This document shows, piece by piece, positions 54,040 through 63,713 of a stretch of 64,000 nt of DNA (the first letter of the stretch is position 1; each line of letters begins with the position of its first letter). Under the pieces are notes generated by a model, which saw only the letters and a list, made by a program, of their open reading frames with translations, had not been told where the DNA came from and made no database searches. This DNA is from Fusarium oxysporum f. sp. lycopersici 4287 (taxonomy: Eukaryota; Ascomycota; Sordariomycetes; Hypocreales; Nectriaceae). The position numbers and the translations under genes were made by a program. Location: the NCBI RefSeq assembly GCF_000149955.1, contig NC_030991.1, positions 4,396,438-4,460,437 of the forward strand. Reading direction: 5' to 3'.

Positions 54040-54906
54040 ATGGCTGAGATATTCGGCGTCGTTGCCAGCGCGCTGAGCGTTGCGGTACTCTTCAATAACG
54101 TGGTTGACTGCTTTGAATACATCCAGCTGGGACGGAATTTTGGGGAGGACTACCAGACTTGCCAGGTTAAACTCGACATTGCTCGACTGCGTCTTTCTCG
54201 TTGGGGAGATGCTGCCAAGATTAACAATGACAGCAGATTTACGGAAGTCAAACCTAGCAACAATCAGGTCCGCGTAGCGAAGAACACATTGGAGCAACTC
54301 CTAAACCTGTTCCGCAATGCACATACGGAGTCGTCCAACTTCAAATTAGGCGAGGGAGAAGAGGAGTTGGCTCTATTCGATCCAAGCACGAATACCAACC
54401 AGGCCGTCGTGGCACTGCGAAACACGATGCGTGATCTTGCGCACAAGCGGCAGAAGACCACGAGTCTATCGAAGAAGATATCCTGGGCACTCTATAAGCA
54501 AAAGTCCTTCATGCGGTTGATTGAGGATATTCAGGAACTTCTTGACGGCTTGGAGGCCATATTTCCGCAACAGGAAACCTACAAGCGGATGGTGGAGATC
54601 GAAATTGAAGAAGTTGGAGAAGGGCCAAGCCTACAGGTGTTGTCAGACGCGGCGCAAGAGACAGATGACCTTCTTCAAGAGGCAGCAAGTAGGAGACTAG
54701 AAGCACTAGGCAGCAGCAACGCGATAGACCAAGCGAAGGTGGCCGAAACCGCAAAGGTAAAGGTGGGGAACGAATATATCTTTCAAGCAGTTCCCAGCAG
54801 GACTGGCATCACGACGAACAGGATTGGGGATTTAGATGCGCAGGGAAGGTCGAGAGTGCTTGTCGGGGATAGTCATGGAACCAAGGGATTTATGGACAGC
54901 GACTAG
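54040..54906 (+). CDS. HeLo-domain cell-death effector with C-terminal amyloid-like motif (HET-s type)
   Basis: A 288-aa single-exon protein. Residues 1-225 match the HeLo domain: a hydrophobic N-terminal helix (AEIFGVVASALSVAVLFNN), then FEYIQLGRNFGEDYQTCQVK, ARLRLSRWGDAAKIN and the KKISWALY block. Residues 239-286 hold two pseudo-repeats, with KVKVGNEY near 240-246 and RVLVGDSHG near 272-280. They resemble the two beta-solenoid turns of HET-s-related amyloid motifs. Known family members stay soluble until their amyloid part is templated by a partner NLR or prion; the HeLo domain then attacks the plasma membrane. No break is seen. The gene lies 560 bases upstream of, and on the same strand as, a NACHT gene, the classical arrangement. 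Fold assignment is by recognition; activity is inferred. Confidence 0.88.
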   Translation: MAEIFGVVASALSVAVLFNNVVDCFEYIQLGRNFGEDYQTCQVKLDIARLRLSRWGDAAKINNDSRFTEVKPSNNQVRVAKNTLEQLLNLFRNAHTESSNFKLGEGEEELALFDPSTNTNQAVVALRNTMRDLAHKRQKTTSLSKKISWALYKQKSFMRLIEDIQELLDGLEAIFPQQETYKRMVEIEIEEVGEGPSLQVLSDAAQETDDLLQEAASRRLEALGSSNAIDQAKVAETAKVKVGNEYIFQAVPSRTGITTNRIGDLDAQGRSRVLVGDSHGTKGFMDSD

Positions 54907-55467
54907 GGCATGCTCAGAGAAATCCCCTCCAAGCTAGAACGATGTCATATCCTGAGGTTAGCAGCGCTGGGAACTATGTTCCTGCACATAGGCACGCCAT
55001 TTATTGATAAATACTACCACCTCGCCTCGAGGGAGTCCTGCTATTCCACAGCCTGATCTCGTGATTCGTACCTTCTCCCGCCAGCAAGCCCGTTGGTTTC
55101 ATTTCTGGGCGAGCGACAAACCCCAAGCCGGCTGCGCGACCCTGGAACCACTGGCGCTATGCCCTTATCTGGAAAGCGCCCAGGTCGCAGATGTCAATCC
55201 CTAAAAATAACCTAGCTGCTTCTTAAACTCCGCGGCGGCTTAGTGGCTTGTGCAGACGACTGTTTTGAGCATTGATTGGCTCCAATCTACAGAGGCAGGG
55301 TCAAAAAAAGGACAGCTAATCTGTACGTACCAGTGCCCAAAATCTTCCTAATATGAGTCACTTCCCTAGTCGAGGATGGCAGTGCGGTCAACATTATCCA
55401 ATTTGACTGGGTACAGCTGATCTCGGAGGACTTTCGTGTTCGGTGCCAAACCCTCGATGTGCTCGAA
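54907..55467 (+). promoter_or_regulatory. Spacer between the HeLo gene and the NACHT gene
   Basis: About 560 bases without a supported gene, large enough for a terminator and a separate promoter. No specific signal can be named. Confidence 0.35.
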
Positions 55468-56616
55468 ATGGCAACGAATGACGAACGAGGAAAGGGGACT
55501 ATCAATTCCCTGAGGAATGCGACAATTTCTGGCAATGGCAGACTCGAGGTGGGAGATAACTACACGACAAACAATTACATGACGAACAACTACGCGAACC
55601 ACAGCGACCTAAACCTTGACCAGTGCCTTATCGACCTACAAGTAACCGATCCCCGCCATGACAAGAGACGCATTGAGGAGACAAAGGGTGGGCTTATCAA
55701 GGACTCGTACAAGTGGATTCTGCATCATCAGGACTTTCGGAGATGGCGAGACGACAGAGACAGCCGGCTGCTCTGGATCAAGGGCGATCCTGGCAAGGGC
55801 AAAACCATGTTGCTCTGCGGCATTGTCAAGGAGCTAGAGAAGCAAGGCAAGAAGCCTCTGGCTCACTTCTTTTGCCAGGCCGCCGACTCGCGCATTAACA
55901 ATGCAACGGCCGTGCTGCGCGGTCTCATTTACCTCCTTCTTGACCAGCAACCGTCCCTCATCTCGCACGTAAAGAAAAGGTACAAAAATGCCGGTAAAAG
56001 ACTCTTTGAGGATGTGAATGCATGGGTGGCTTTGTCTGAAATCTTTGAAGACATCTTTGCAGAAACCTTGCGAGACAGCACCTTGCTGATCATCGACGCG
56101 CTCGACGAATGCCTGACAGGTTGTCAGCAACTTCTCGACTGGATTGTCAAGATATCATCTGAATTTCCTCGTGTCAAATGGATTGTCTCGAGTCGCAACT
56201 GGCCAGACATCGAGGAGAAACTGGATAATACGAAGCAGAAAGTCAGGCTTCACCTCGAATTAAATCAGGCTTCAATCTCCGCCGCCGTACGCATTTTCAT
56301 TCGGCACAGGGTTGAAGCACTGGCAAAAGAAAAGAAATATGATCGCCAGACACGGGATGTCGTTGAACAACACTTGGTCTCTCATGCCAATGACACGTTT
56401 CTCTGGGTAGCTCTGGTCTGTCAAGAGCTCGCAGATCCCAAGGTCCGAAAACGACATATGCGCGACAAGTTGAAGTCATATCCCCAAAAGAAGAGGAAGG
56501 GCAAATTAATACAAGAAGTCAAGCCAAACGAATACTTTACTCAGACCTCAGGAGCATCAACCTTTAGCCCGCAGCAGTCGCCAAGCAACAATTGCAATCG
56601 TACGAAAGCCTTTTAA
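55468..56616 (+). CDS. NACHT receptor, short form, with candidate amyloid N-terminus
   Basis: A 382-aa frame from the ATG at 55468 (the frame opens at a GTG at 55459). Residues 11-32 include TINSLRNATISGNGRLEVGD, which shares the G-x-x-R-(L/V)-x-V-G-D pattern with the C-terminus of the HeLo protein. The NACHT part follows: Walker A GDPGKGKT at 106-113, Walker B LLIIDALDE at 206-214 and the SSRNWPDIEEKL sensor region. After HDTFLWVAL-type residues the match ends at about 345, and the C-terminal 38 residues (QKKRKGKLIQEVKPNEYFTQ...) are unrelated. No ankyrin, WD or TPR repeats are attached, so the gene is probably truncated or has lost its sensor; a gap and an ankyrin relic lie downstream. It would oligomerise on ligand binding and template the HeLo protein. 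Confidence 0.78.
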   Translation: MATNDERGKGTINSLRNATISGNGRLEVGDNYTTNNYMTNNYANHSDLNLDQCLIDLQVTDPRHDKRRIEETKGGLIKDSYKWILHHQDFRRWRDDRDSRLLWIKGDPGKGKTMLLCGIVKELEKQGKKPLAHFFCQAADSRINNATAVLRGLIYLLLDQQPSLISHVKKRYKNAGKRLFEDVNAWVALSEIFEDIFAETLRDSTLLIIDALDECLTGCQQLLDWIVKISSEFPRVKWIVSSRNWPDIEEKLDNTKQKVRLHLELNQASISAAVRIFIRHRVEALAKEKKYDRQTRDVVEQHLVSHANDTFLWVALVCQELADPKVRKRHMRDKLKSYPQKKRKGKLIQEVKPNEYFTQTSGASTFSPQQSPSNNCNRTKAF

Positions 56617-57559
56617 GTTGGTAGAGCCGTTGCTAATCTATAGTAGATTCCCTTGACTCGACCCAGACTGCCGCTTATTACCCCAGTGGAACCACTGCAG
56701 ACATGTACAATGCCGGGACGCAGATGCATCCTCCGCAAGAAATGGACCCACGACTACGGTGATGCACGAATTGTGGACGGGACAGGAGTAACGCTTCCCA
56801 GCATCAACATAACCAGATAGTGTCTGAACTATCTAAGTCAAGGGTGCAAGAACTCCGAGCCATCGTCTCGGCTAGCTGAACGAAGCACTACGCAGCGTTC
56901 CATTGATATGTCCATTATTCTTTTCAGAACAAACTTATTAGCCGCATTAGCTATAATCCAAATTAAGATCCACTATCAAACAGCCTACTCAAGAATTATC
57001 ACCAGAGACGCATTGCGTTTCTGGTTTTTGACCAATCACCGTCTAGCATTTTCGCCCTATATTTCCCCTATAGAAACGCACTGCGTTTCTACTGTAACAA
57101 GGGCTCGTTGTAATGTGCCGAATTACACAGAATCTGGCCCGTGCACGCATCGAGCTTCTTCTAAATATGGGCAAGATCATCATGACACTCCACTTATTCT
57201 TCATTCTGATCGCAATTTCTGTTGAACAGGTGCTGGGGCCTCACGTGCAAGCAGGGATACTTTAAGATTACAGCCGAAATGGTAAAACCTCTAAGGGGTA
57301 GAATACAACACAACATGAATATACCAATCTGGGTCAATGGACCGAATACACGTAATGTCTGACAATTTCCCCAACCGTGCACGTTAGCAAGATCTCCCCT
57401 ACGGGCCTTCATTGCGGTAGAGCGCCACTAACGCCAGAATCGATACCCTTCTTCAAATCATATGCTTACAGGCTTAGGCGAGTGGCCATGCTCGAATGAC
57501 GCTGAATTGTTGAGCGCGAGAGTTGGCTCCAAGCAATTGGGGATGTAGAATGGTAAAAT
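56617..57559. other. Non-coding region up to the gap
   Basis: No supported gene. Two related hairpin motifs occur: AGACGCATTGCGTTTCT near 57004 and the perfect palindrome TAGAAACGCACTGCGTTTCTA near 57070. Part of the missing receptor 3' end may once have been here. Confidence 0.4.
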
Positions 57560-58198
57560 NNNNNNNNNNNNNNNNNNNNNNNNNNNNNNNNNNNNNNNNN
57601 NNNNNNNNNNNNNNNNNNNNNNNNNNNNNNNNNNNNNNNNNNNNNNNNNNNNNNNNNNNNNNNNNNNNNNNNNNNNNNNNNNNNNNNNNNNNNNNNNNNN
57701 NNNNNNNNNNNNNNNNNNNNNNNNNNNNNNNNNNNNNNNNNNNNNNNNNNNNNNNNNNNNNNNNNNNNNNNNNNNNNNNNNNNNNNNNNNNNNNNNNNNN
57801 NNNNNNNNNNNNNNNNNNNNNNNNNNNNNNNNNNNNNNNNNNNNNNNNNNNNNNNNNNNNNNNNNNNNNNNNNNNNNNNNNNNNNNNNNNNNNNNNNNNN
57901 NNNNNNNNNNNNNNNNNNNNNNNNNNNNNNNNNNNNNNNNNNNNNNNNNNNNNNNNNNNNNNNNNNNNNNNNNNNNNNNNNNNNNNNNNNNNNNNNNNNN
58001 NNNNNNNNNNNNNNNNNNNNNNNNNNNNNNNNNNNNNNNNNNNNNNNNNNNNNNNNNNNNNNNNNNNNNNNNNNNNNNNNNNNNNNNNNNNNNNNNNNNN
58101 NNNNNNNNNNNNNNNNNNNNNNNNNNNNNNNNNNNNNNNNNNNNNNNNNNNNNNNNNNNNNNNNNNNNNNNNNNNNNNNNNNNNNNNNNNNNNNNNNN
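57560..58198. other. Assembly gap (639 N)
   Basis: A run of N. The size may be an estimate. Any open frame drawn across it has no meaning. Confidence 0.99.
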
Positions 58199-58473
58199 CC
58201 TGTGTGGCACCTGTTGAGCTGAGTTGATCGAATGGTTTGTATCGGTTGCCTAGCCTATATACTAAAGTGTTCTAGCGAATTAGAAGACCAAATGATCATC
58301 TCGGTGTTGATTGAGTTATATTTCTTAGGACCATATACAATCAAAAAAAAAAAAAAAAAAGTGACCCCGAAATCATGAAAACATCCGTTCAGCATAACGA
58401 CTCACTTCGTTGCGCAGGGGAGCCAAAGATGCGAAACAGACACAAACTGCCCCAGAATTTACGTAGATCGCAG

Positions 58474-58652
58474 CGTTACACCTTGTGGGGCGCGGCGAGA
58501 GGACATGAGTCTATCGTTAAGCTGCTTCTAGACATAGGTGAAGTCGATGTTAATGCCCAAGACGCGGATGGCCAGGCGGGCGAAATCGTCAAAAGGATCA
58601 TGAGCACGAGCAAAAGTTCTCTCCAGAGCAGGAAAAGAGCCCCCCGAGGATA
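58474..58652 (+). pseudogene. Ankyrin-repeat relic
   Basis: One ankyrin unit is legible: YTLWGAARGHESIVKLLLDI followed by GEVDVNAQDADGQ. The frame then changes character and stops at 58651. It may be what remains of the sensor end of the NACHT gene to the left, with the rest in the gap, or a piece of another NLR. Confidence 0.55.
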
Positions 58653-59761
58653 GCAGCCAAGTCGGAGAAATATCACAGTATAGATGAATTGACTACGTCA
58701 CACTAAGCGGCATAGTGGATACTGGGCGATCAGATTGGCCTCACTGATGAGGCTTTCAGCGCTCCAAATTCCTGTTGTCTTGCAGTTCGAACTAGAATAA
58801 TTCATAGTGACGCAATTATTCGGGGCTGACGTGGATGTGTCTGAATCCCGTTGTGAGAAGGCGCCATGGCTTAAGACCTAGAACGTCGGTCCCTATTTTT
58901 AGGGTTTTCAATACCGAGCTACATCGATGCTACAGCCCTATCAAGTATTGAAGGGGTGTGCTGCCAAGCCATCGGGCTGTCAACAGCAGGGTCGAGCCGC
59001 AGAAAGGTTGAGCCTCAACAGGCTATTTCAGGAAGAGCCTGGCCTGGTTGAAACTGCCACGTCTATCGAGAATCTGGGCTAACTAGTATGACTGAAGCCC
59101 CTTCTCAATGTCCTCCTCGCTCTCTGATAGGTTAGGACACAGCCGCACAGGTCTTATGTAGTCGGATCATGGAGCCTCCGGGCCTAGTTGTCATATTGTT
59201 GCTAGAGGTATAAGTGAGATTCCGATGATTAAAATACTCTAGGTGCATTTATCTATCAATTCATAAGTGTATATAACGGCCATCAGATCCGAACAAGTCC
59301 CAATTCTCACTAGGATCGCTATTATCAATCACTTGCTTAACAAAACATATCAAGTCAACCACATCTATCTTCAACCTGATCTAAAGTGCAATCTAAATAA
59401 TTGCTTGACGCGGAGCATTCGCCATTTGGTGGAGCATCCCACCCACCCATCCATCCATTCTTATATCGCTAGGTGCTGGCACGAGGCTTCACAGCTGCGT
59501 GGCTGAGTTGTGGCTGAGGCCGAGGTACGTGGACTGGTGGCTCTCTGGCTTTGCGGCGGTGACCGCCACCTGAGCGTCTCGCTAACCCTCTGGATGTCGT
59601 TCAAAGTTAAACTTTCCTCGAGCCTTATCACCTGCATTTTTGCGAAATTTAGACATCAAATTACAGACTTATATAAGTAGTCAAGTATGCGTCCAAACTT
59701 TACTACCCTAGATTATACCTCACTATAATAAGTCAAAATAGTACATTCGTCTCTCAACAAT
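58653..59761. other. Intergenic, no gene recognised
   Basis: Short ORFs only. The AT-rich last 130 bases (59630-59760) are the likely promoter of the tandem-repeat membrane-protein gene. Confidence 0.4.
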
Positions 59762-60742
59762 ATGACTTCGCAAATTGTTCGAGATGCCGTCAACGATGGT
59801 ACCCAGGCTGGAATCAGCAGCGCCCGAGACAATATTCAAGGGACCCTCCAAAATGCCGTCAACGATGGTACCCAGGCTGGAATCAGCAGCGCCCGAGACA
59901 ATATTCAAGGGACCCTCCAAAATGCCGTCAACGATGGTACCCAGGCTGGAATCAGCAGCGCCCGAGACAATATTCAAGGGACCCTCCAAAATGCCGTCAA
60001 CGATGGTACCCAGGCTGGAATCAGCAGCGCCCGAGACAATATTCAAGGGACTCTCCAAGATGCCGTCAAGGATGGCATCCAGGCTGGAATCAGCGGTGCC
60101 CGAGAGACTATTCAATGGACTCTCCAAGCTGCCGTCAAGGATGGCATCCAAGCTGGAATCAGCAACGCCCAAGAGACTATTCAAAACACTGTTCGCGATG
60201 CCTTCGTGGATGGTACTCGTAATGCTGATGATACTGCGCCAACCTTAAAGTGGTTTGAAGAATTTCTTCTGCATATAATTAAGGTATCCATTTTCGGGGG
60301 ATCAATTACCTTCACAGTCATCGTCATACCGATCCAGGATCCCGCTCAGCTGCATGGGAACAATATAGCATTCCGGAAGGAAACTGTTCTCAAATTTCTC
60401 ACAACGGCCTGGCTTCTCTTTTGCAGTGGACTGAGCATTGCAAGCGTCACCAAGCTTATTGTGACGTTTGCTCGTGGGAAGATCAACAAAGCCTTTAATA
60501 AGGAAATGGGGATTTCGAAGTTGGCCGTCTTATTTCATTTGCTTTCCCTCCTTCTTTGTGCTGTTTTGTTAGGGGCTTTTACTTTTCTCTCACTTGGTGT
60601 AGTTGCTTACGTGGGGACTGTGGGCTGGATAGCTTGTACCGTCACCTTAGTGACTGCGGTTATTGGTCTATGCTGTTGGGTTTCTGAGGCTATGCGGATG
60701 TATCCAAGGGTGTGCTCAACTCAACGTATTTCAATATGTTGA
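59762..60742 (+). CDS. Membrane protein with 23-residue tandem repeats, 3' end replaced by a hAT
   Basis: The frame encodes 326 aa. Residues 9-146 are six copies of a 23-residue unit (AVNDGTQAGISSARDNIQGT plus LQN), probably amphipathic helix, ending in AFVDGTRNADD. Then follow about four hydrophobic helices (SIFGGSITFTVIVIPI; FLTTAWLLFCSGLSIASVT; LAVLFHLLSLLLCAVLLGAF; TVGWIACTVTLVTAVIGLCC). The last 13 residues come from the hAT terminus. Before the insertion the frame continued after Tyr at 60701-60703 into HKWQGQGSQLSPTYQNQL and a stop at 63729-63731. All predicted helices are kept, so the present protein may still work. The family is not recognised. Confidence 0.7.
   Translation: MTSQIVRDAVNDGTQAGISSARDNIQGTLQNAVNDGTQAGISSARDNIQGTLQNAVNDGTQAGISSARDNIQGTLQNAVNDGTQAGISSARDNIQGTLQDAVKDGIQAGISGARETIQWTLQAAVKDGIQAGISNAQETIQNTVRDAFVDGTRNADDTAPTLKWFEEFLLHIIKVSIFGGSITFTVIVIPIQDPAQLHGNNIAFRKETVLKFLTTAWLLFCSGLSIASVTKLIVTFARGKINKAFNKEMGISKLAVLFHLLSLLLCAVLLGAFTFLSLGVVAYVGTVGWIACTVTLVTAVIGLCCWVSEAMRMYPRVCSTQRISIC
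59786..60199 (+). repeat. 69 bp coding tandem repeat, six units
   Basis: The 69-base unit begins GCCGTCAACGATGGTACCCA. The first four units are identical or nearly so over their whole length, and the last two are diverged (GTCAAGGATGGCATCC). Every unit is a whole number of codons, so copy-number change keeps the frame. Confidence 0.95.
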
Positions 60743-63667
60743 ATGGATTGACGATCAACGTCAACTCAACGTCAATCAATATCGAATACGGATTACATAA
60801 ACATCAATCCATTTTGAGTTATCATTGATTGAATGGATTGAAGGTGGTGGATTTAGGGTAGCTGGTAATAGGACTCGTGATTCCTGAAGAGATTTTGGTA
60901 TCTTGAATAGGTTTAGTCTGTGCGATCCACCCTTCCCGTTATACTAACTTTAATATGGTTTAGCTCATCACTTGGGGTTTTTTCCCTCTTGGATCAGTGC
61001 CCACGCGCTCCATGTTCGCGTTCTTCCGCGACCGTGATCCAGCTGGACGCTCTGAACCAGAAGGAATGGAGTCTACATCGCCCTCCACGAACGACGTTGA
61101 CCTGTTATCTTCCGCAACACTTGCAGTGGCTTCTTTAGCGACGCCAGCTCCCAGCCTGCAAGAGGAAAGACCACATGAAGAAGTAGAACATCAGTACCTC
61201 TGGCGTTGCTTCCCGGATTACGTTTGGTCCCAACGCGTCCGAGATACGCCATCGTGGGTATGGGGCTTCGGGTATGATGTTGAGGATTCTTCTGGTGCCC
61301 GGCGGTGGGTCTGCAGGCGCTGCATCCAGAATAAGAATCCTAAACCCAGAAGCTTCGCGGAGAAGGGAATCCAGAATGCGAACGCCCATTTATTCAAGGG
61401 CCATGGAATACGCGCTCCCCCTGATAAGACGAAATCAGCCGCTGAGAAAAAAGCCGAGAAATTAAAGGCCAAGGATCAGAGGTCCATCGCCGAAGTGATG
61501 AAGCTCGATACGCGACTCCCGCGCGAACAAGATATTGCGAACAGTCTGGCCAAGGGTTTCGACCGCAAGCATTTCCAGCGCCTCCTACTCGAATGGATTA
61601 TCGAGGAAAACCACGCATTTAGCGTCTGTGAGCAAGGAAGACTACGCCAGATATTCGAATACCTCAACCCACTTGTCAAGATCACGGATGCCAATATTAC
61701 CAGGACAACCATCCGCCGCAAAGTTCTCTCGGCCTACGAAATGCACAAGGATAAGGTCGTCGCAGCGCTGAAGCAGTCATGCGGCCTGATTCACGTCTCC
61801 TTTGACGGATGGAAGTCAGGCAACAGGCACAGCTTGTACGGGATTGCTTGTTTCTTTCGGGATGAGAATAGCCAGCCACGCAAGCTGGCGCTTGGTGTAC
61901 CGGAATTGAGAACTCGCCATTTCGGACACAACATTGCGGCCGAAATACTGGACGTCCTTGACGCCTATAGTATCCAGGATAAGATTGGGTACTTCACACT
62001 GGACAACGCGGAAAGCAACGACAAGGCCATGGAGGTAATTGGTGGTGAGCTCGGGTTCGTCGGGTCGAGGAGGCGTGGGCGCTGCTTCGGCCATACGCTA
62101 AATCTCTCGGCCAAAGCACTGCTGTTTGGCCACAACGTCGAGGCTTTCGAAGAGCAGTTGTCAGGGGAAGCTGCTCTGTCTGAGGCGGAGCACACACTTT
62201 GGCGGCGCAAAGGACCTGTCGGAAAGCTGCACAACCTGGTGGTTGACGTCCGAAGGTCGGACCAGCTTACTTATTTGCTGCGGAGTATACAACGCTCCGA
62301 ATTCGATCTATCTTCGGACCCCAGGATTAGAGCGAGGCAGCCGGTCGATTTGATCATTGACAACGATACCCGGTGGCTTTCTCAACTATACATGATTAGA
62401 CGCGCCATCATTCTTCGACCATTCATCGAACAACTCGTCTTGAAGCATCGTCAACAGTGGGAGCAGGACAACAGATCAAAGAGGACAGGGAATCTCAGAA
62501 AGTCTGCAAGGGAGCCCCGGATTTGCTTGGAGGAAAACCAGCTTACGGTCAATGACTGGGTAGTCCTGGAACACCTGGCTAAGCTTCTTGGATTCTACGA
62601 GGACGCCGTGAAGACTCTGGAAGGCGATGGCCAACAACGCAAGCGGAAAGGAGGGTGGGTTGGCTCGTACGGGAATGTATGGGAGGTTATCCAGGGATTC
62701 GAGTTCTTGTTGGAAGTACTCGAGGACTATAAGCAGCTTGCTTCTGAGATACCCGACGCGGAGCACTTCCGAATCAATATTAATCTGGGTTGGGAAAAAC
62801 TCAACAAGTACTACAGCAGGCTGGATGAGACACCAATCTATTACACGGCCTTAGCGCTGCACCCGGCTTTCCGGTGGGGGTATTTCGAGAATGAGTGGAA
62901 GGATAACACGAAATGGGTGATGAAGGCGAAGCAGATGGTCCGAGAAGTGTGGGAATCGGACTATCGTCACCTGCAGGTGGTCCGGAGTCCCGTGGACGAC
63001 GAACCAGTTGCGAAGCGGCAGCGAAAGTACTACAACCCATTTCAAGCGTACTGTGAGCGCACGCGGCCGGTTCTCGGATACGGTTTGGTGAAAGAGGAAG
63101 CGACTTTGTCTGACGACATCAATGAAGATATTAACGAGCTCGAATTATGGCAGTCGTCATGGGAGGATGGAGATAACGATGTTAGAGATCCAATATCATA
63201 CTGGCATGAGCGCAAACGTCGGTATCCTCGTCTTTCACGAATGGCGCTGGACTTCCTTACGATCCAGCCGATGTCAGCAGAGTGTGAGAGGATGTTTGCG
63301 GCGGCAGGGCGGATGGTGACGCCACTACGAAATCGGCTGGACGCGGACATTATAGGAATGTGTCAAGTGCTGCGATCGTGGTTACGGGCTGGGGTGATTG
63401 ACGACCTGGACTTGTCACTACTTCCTACTGAGAATGGTAGTGGTGATGGGACGGAAGAAGGATCCTGGGTAGAGGTGGGATGTGAAGAAAAGGGGATGGG
63501 AGAGTGGGAGTGAACTAGCTCGGCTTGGAGATCAACGACTTCAACCAGTGTCCATTCAACTCAATTTGACGGATAATTGATCAACGCCACTAGAGAGAGT
63601 GGTTGACCAGGTCAACTCACCGCCACCGAGCCATTCAGTTGATTGAATTGAGTGGTGCACACCCTTG
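60705..63667 (+). mobile_element. hAT DNA transposon 3, intact
   Basis: A 2963 bp element with a perfect 8 bp target duplication, GATGTATC, at 60697-60704 and 63668-63675. The ends share CAAGGGTGTGC (and complement), and both subterminal regions are rich in TTGAATGGATTGA / TCAACTCAA motifs. It carries one uninterrupted transposase. The perfect duplication and open gene suggest a recent insertion. Confidence 0.95.
61012..63513 (+). CDS. hAT transposase
   Basis: An 833-aa single-exon protein; the frame opens at a GTG at 60997, and the first ATG is at 61012 (MFAFFRDRDPAGRSEP). An N-terminal BED-like finger has RRWVCRRCIQNKN and HLFKGHG. The core shows HVSFDGWKSGNRHSLYGIAC and GYFTLDNAESNDKAM (candidate catalytic Asp sites), CFGHTLNLSAKALL, and DNDTRWLSQLYMI. 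The C-terminus carries the hAT dimerisation segment YPRLSRMALDFLTIQPMSAE followed by CERMFAAAGRMV. It differs clearly from the transposase at 12721-14888, so it is another hAT lineage. The tail is acidic (Glu/Gly-rich). No lesion is seen. Confidence 0.94.
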   Translation: MFAFFRDRDPAGRSEPEGMESTSPSTNDVDLLSSATLAVASLATPAPSLQEERPHEEVEHQYLWRCFPDYVWSQRVRDTPSWVWGFGYDVEDSSGARRWVCRRCIQNKNPKPRSFAEKGIQNANAHLFKGHGIRAPPDKTKSAAEKKAEKLKAKDQRSIAEVMKLDTRLPREQDIANSLAKGFDRKHFQRLLLEWIIEENHAFSVCEQGRLRQIFEYLNPLVKITDANITRTTIRRKVLSAYEMHKDKVVAALKQSCGLIHVSFDGWKSGNRHSLYGIACFFRDENSQPRKLALGVPELRTRHFGHNIAAEILDVLDAYSIQDKIGYFTLDNAESNDKAMEVIGGELGFVGSRRRGRCFGHTLNLSAKALLFGHNVEAFEEQLSGEAALSEAEHTLWRRKGPVGKLHNLVVDVRRSDQLTYLLRSIQRSEFDLSSDPRIRARQPVDLIIDNDTRWLSQLYMIRRAIILRPFIEQLVLKHRQQWEQDNRSKRTGNLRKSAREPRICLEENQLTVNDWVVLEHLAKLLGFYEDAVKTLEGDGQQRKRKGGWVGSYGNVWEVIQGFEFLLEVLEDYKQLASEIPDAEHFRININLGWEKLNKYYSRLDETPIYYTALALHPAFRWGYFENEWKDNTKWVMKAKQMVREVWESDYRHLQVVRSPVDDEPVAKRQRKYYNPFQAYCERTRPVLGYGLVKEEATLSDDINEDINELELWQSSWEDGDNDVRDPISYWHERKRRYPRLSRMALDFLTIQPMSAECERMFAAAGRMVTPLRNRLDADIIGMCQVLRSWLRAGVIDDLDLSLLPTENGSGDGTEEGSWVEVGCEEKGMGEWE

Positions 63668-63713
63668 GATGTATCACAAGTGGCAGGGGCAAGGATCACA
63701 ACTTAGTCCTACA

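Noticed and set aside
57458..58227. Long ORFs on both strands across the N run
   Set aside because: They consist almost wholly of undetermined residues and only reflect the assembly gap.
59786..60199. CRISPR-like array
   Set aside because: The units are contiguous with no spacers, lie in frame in a coding gene, and the organism is a fungus.
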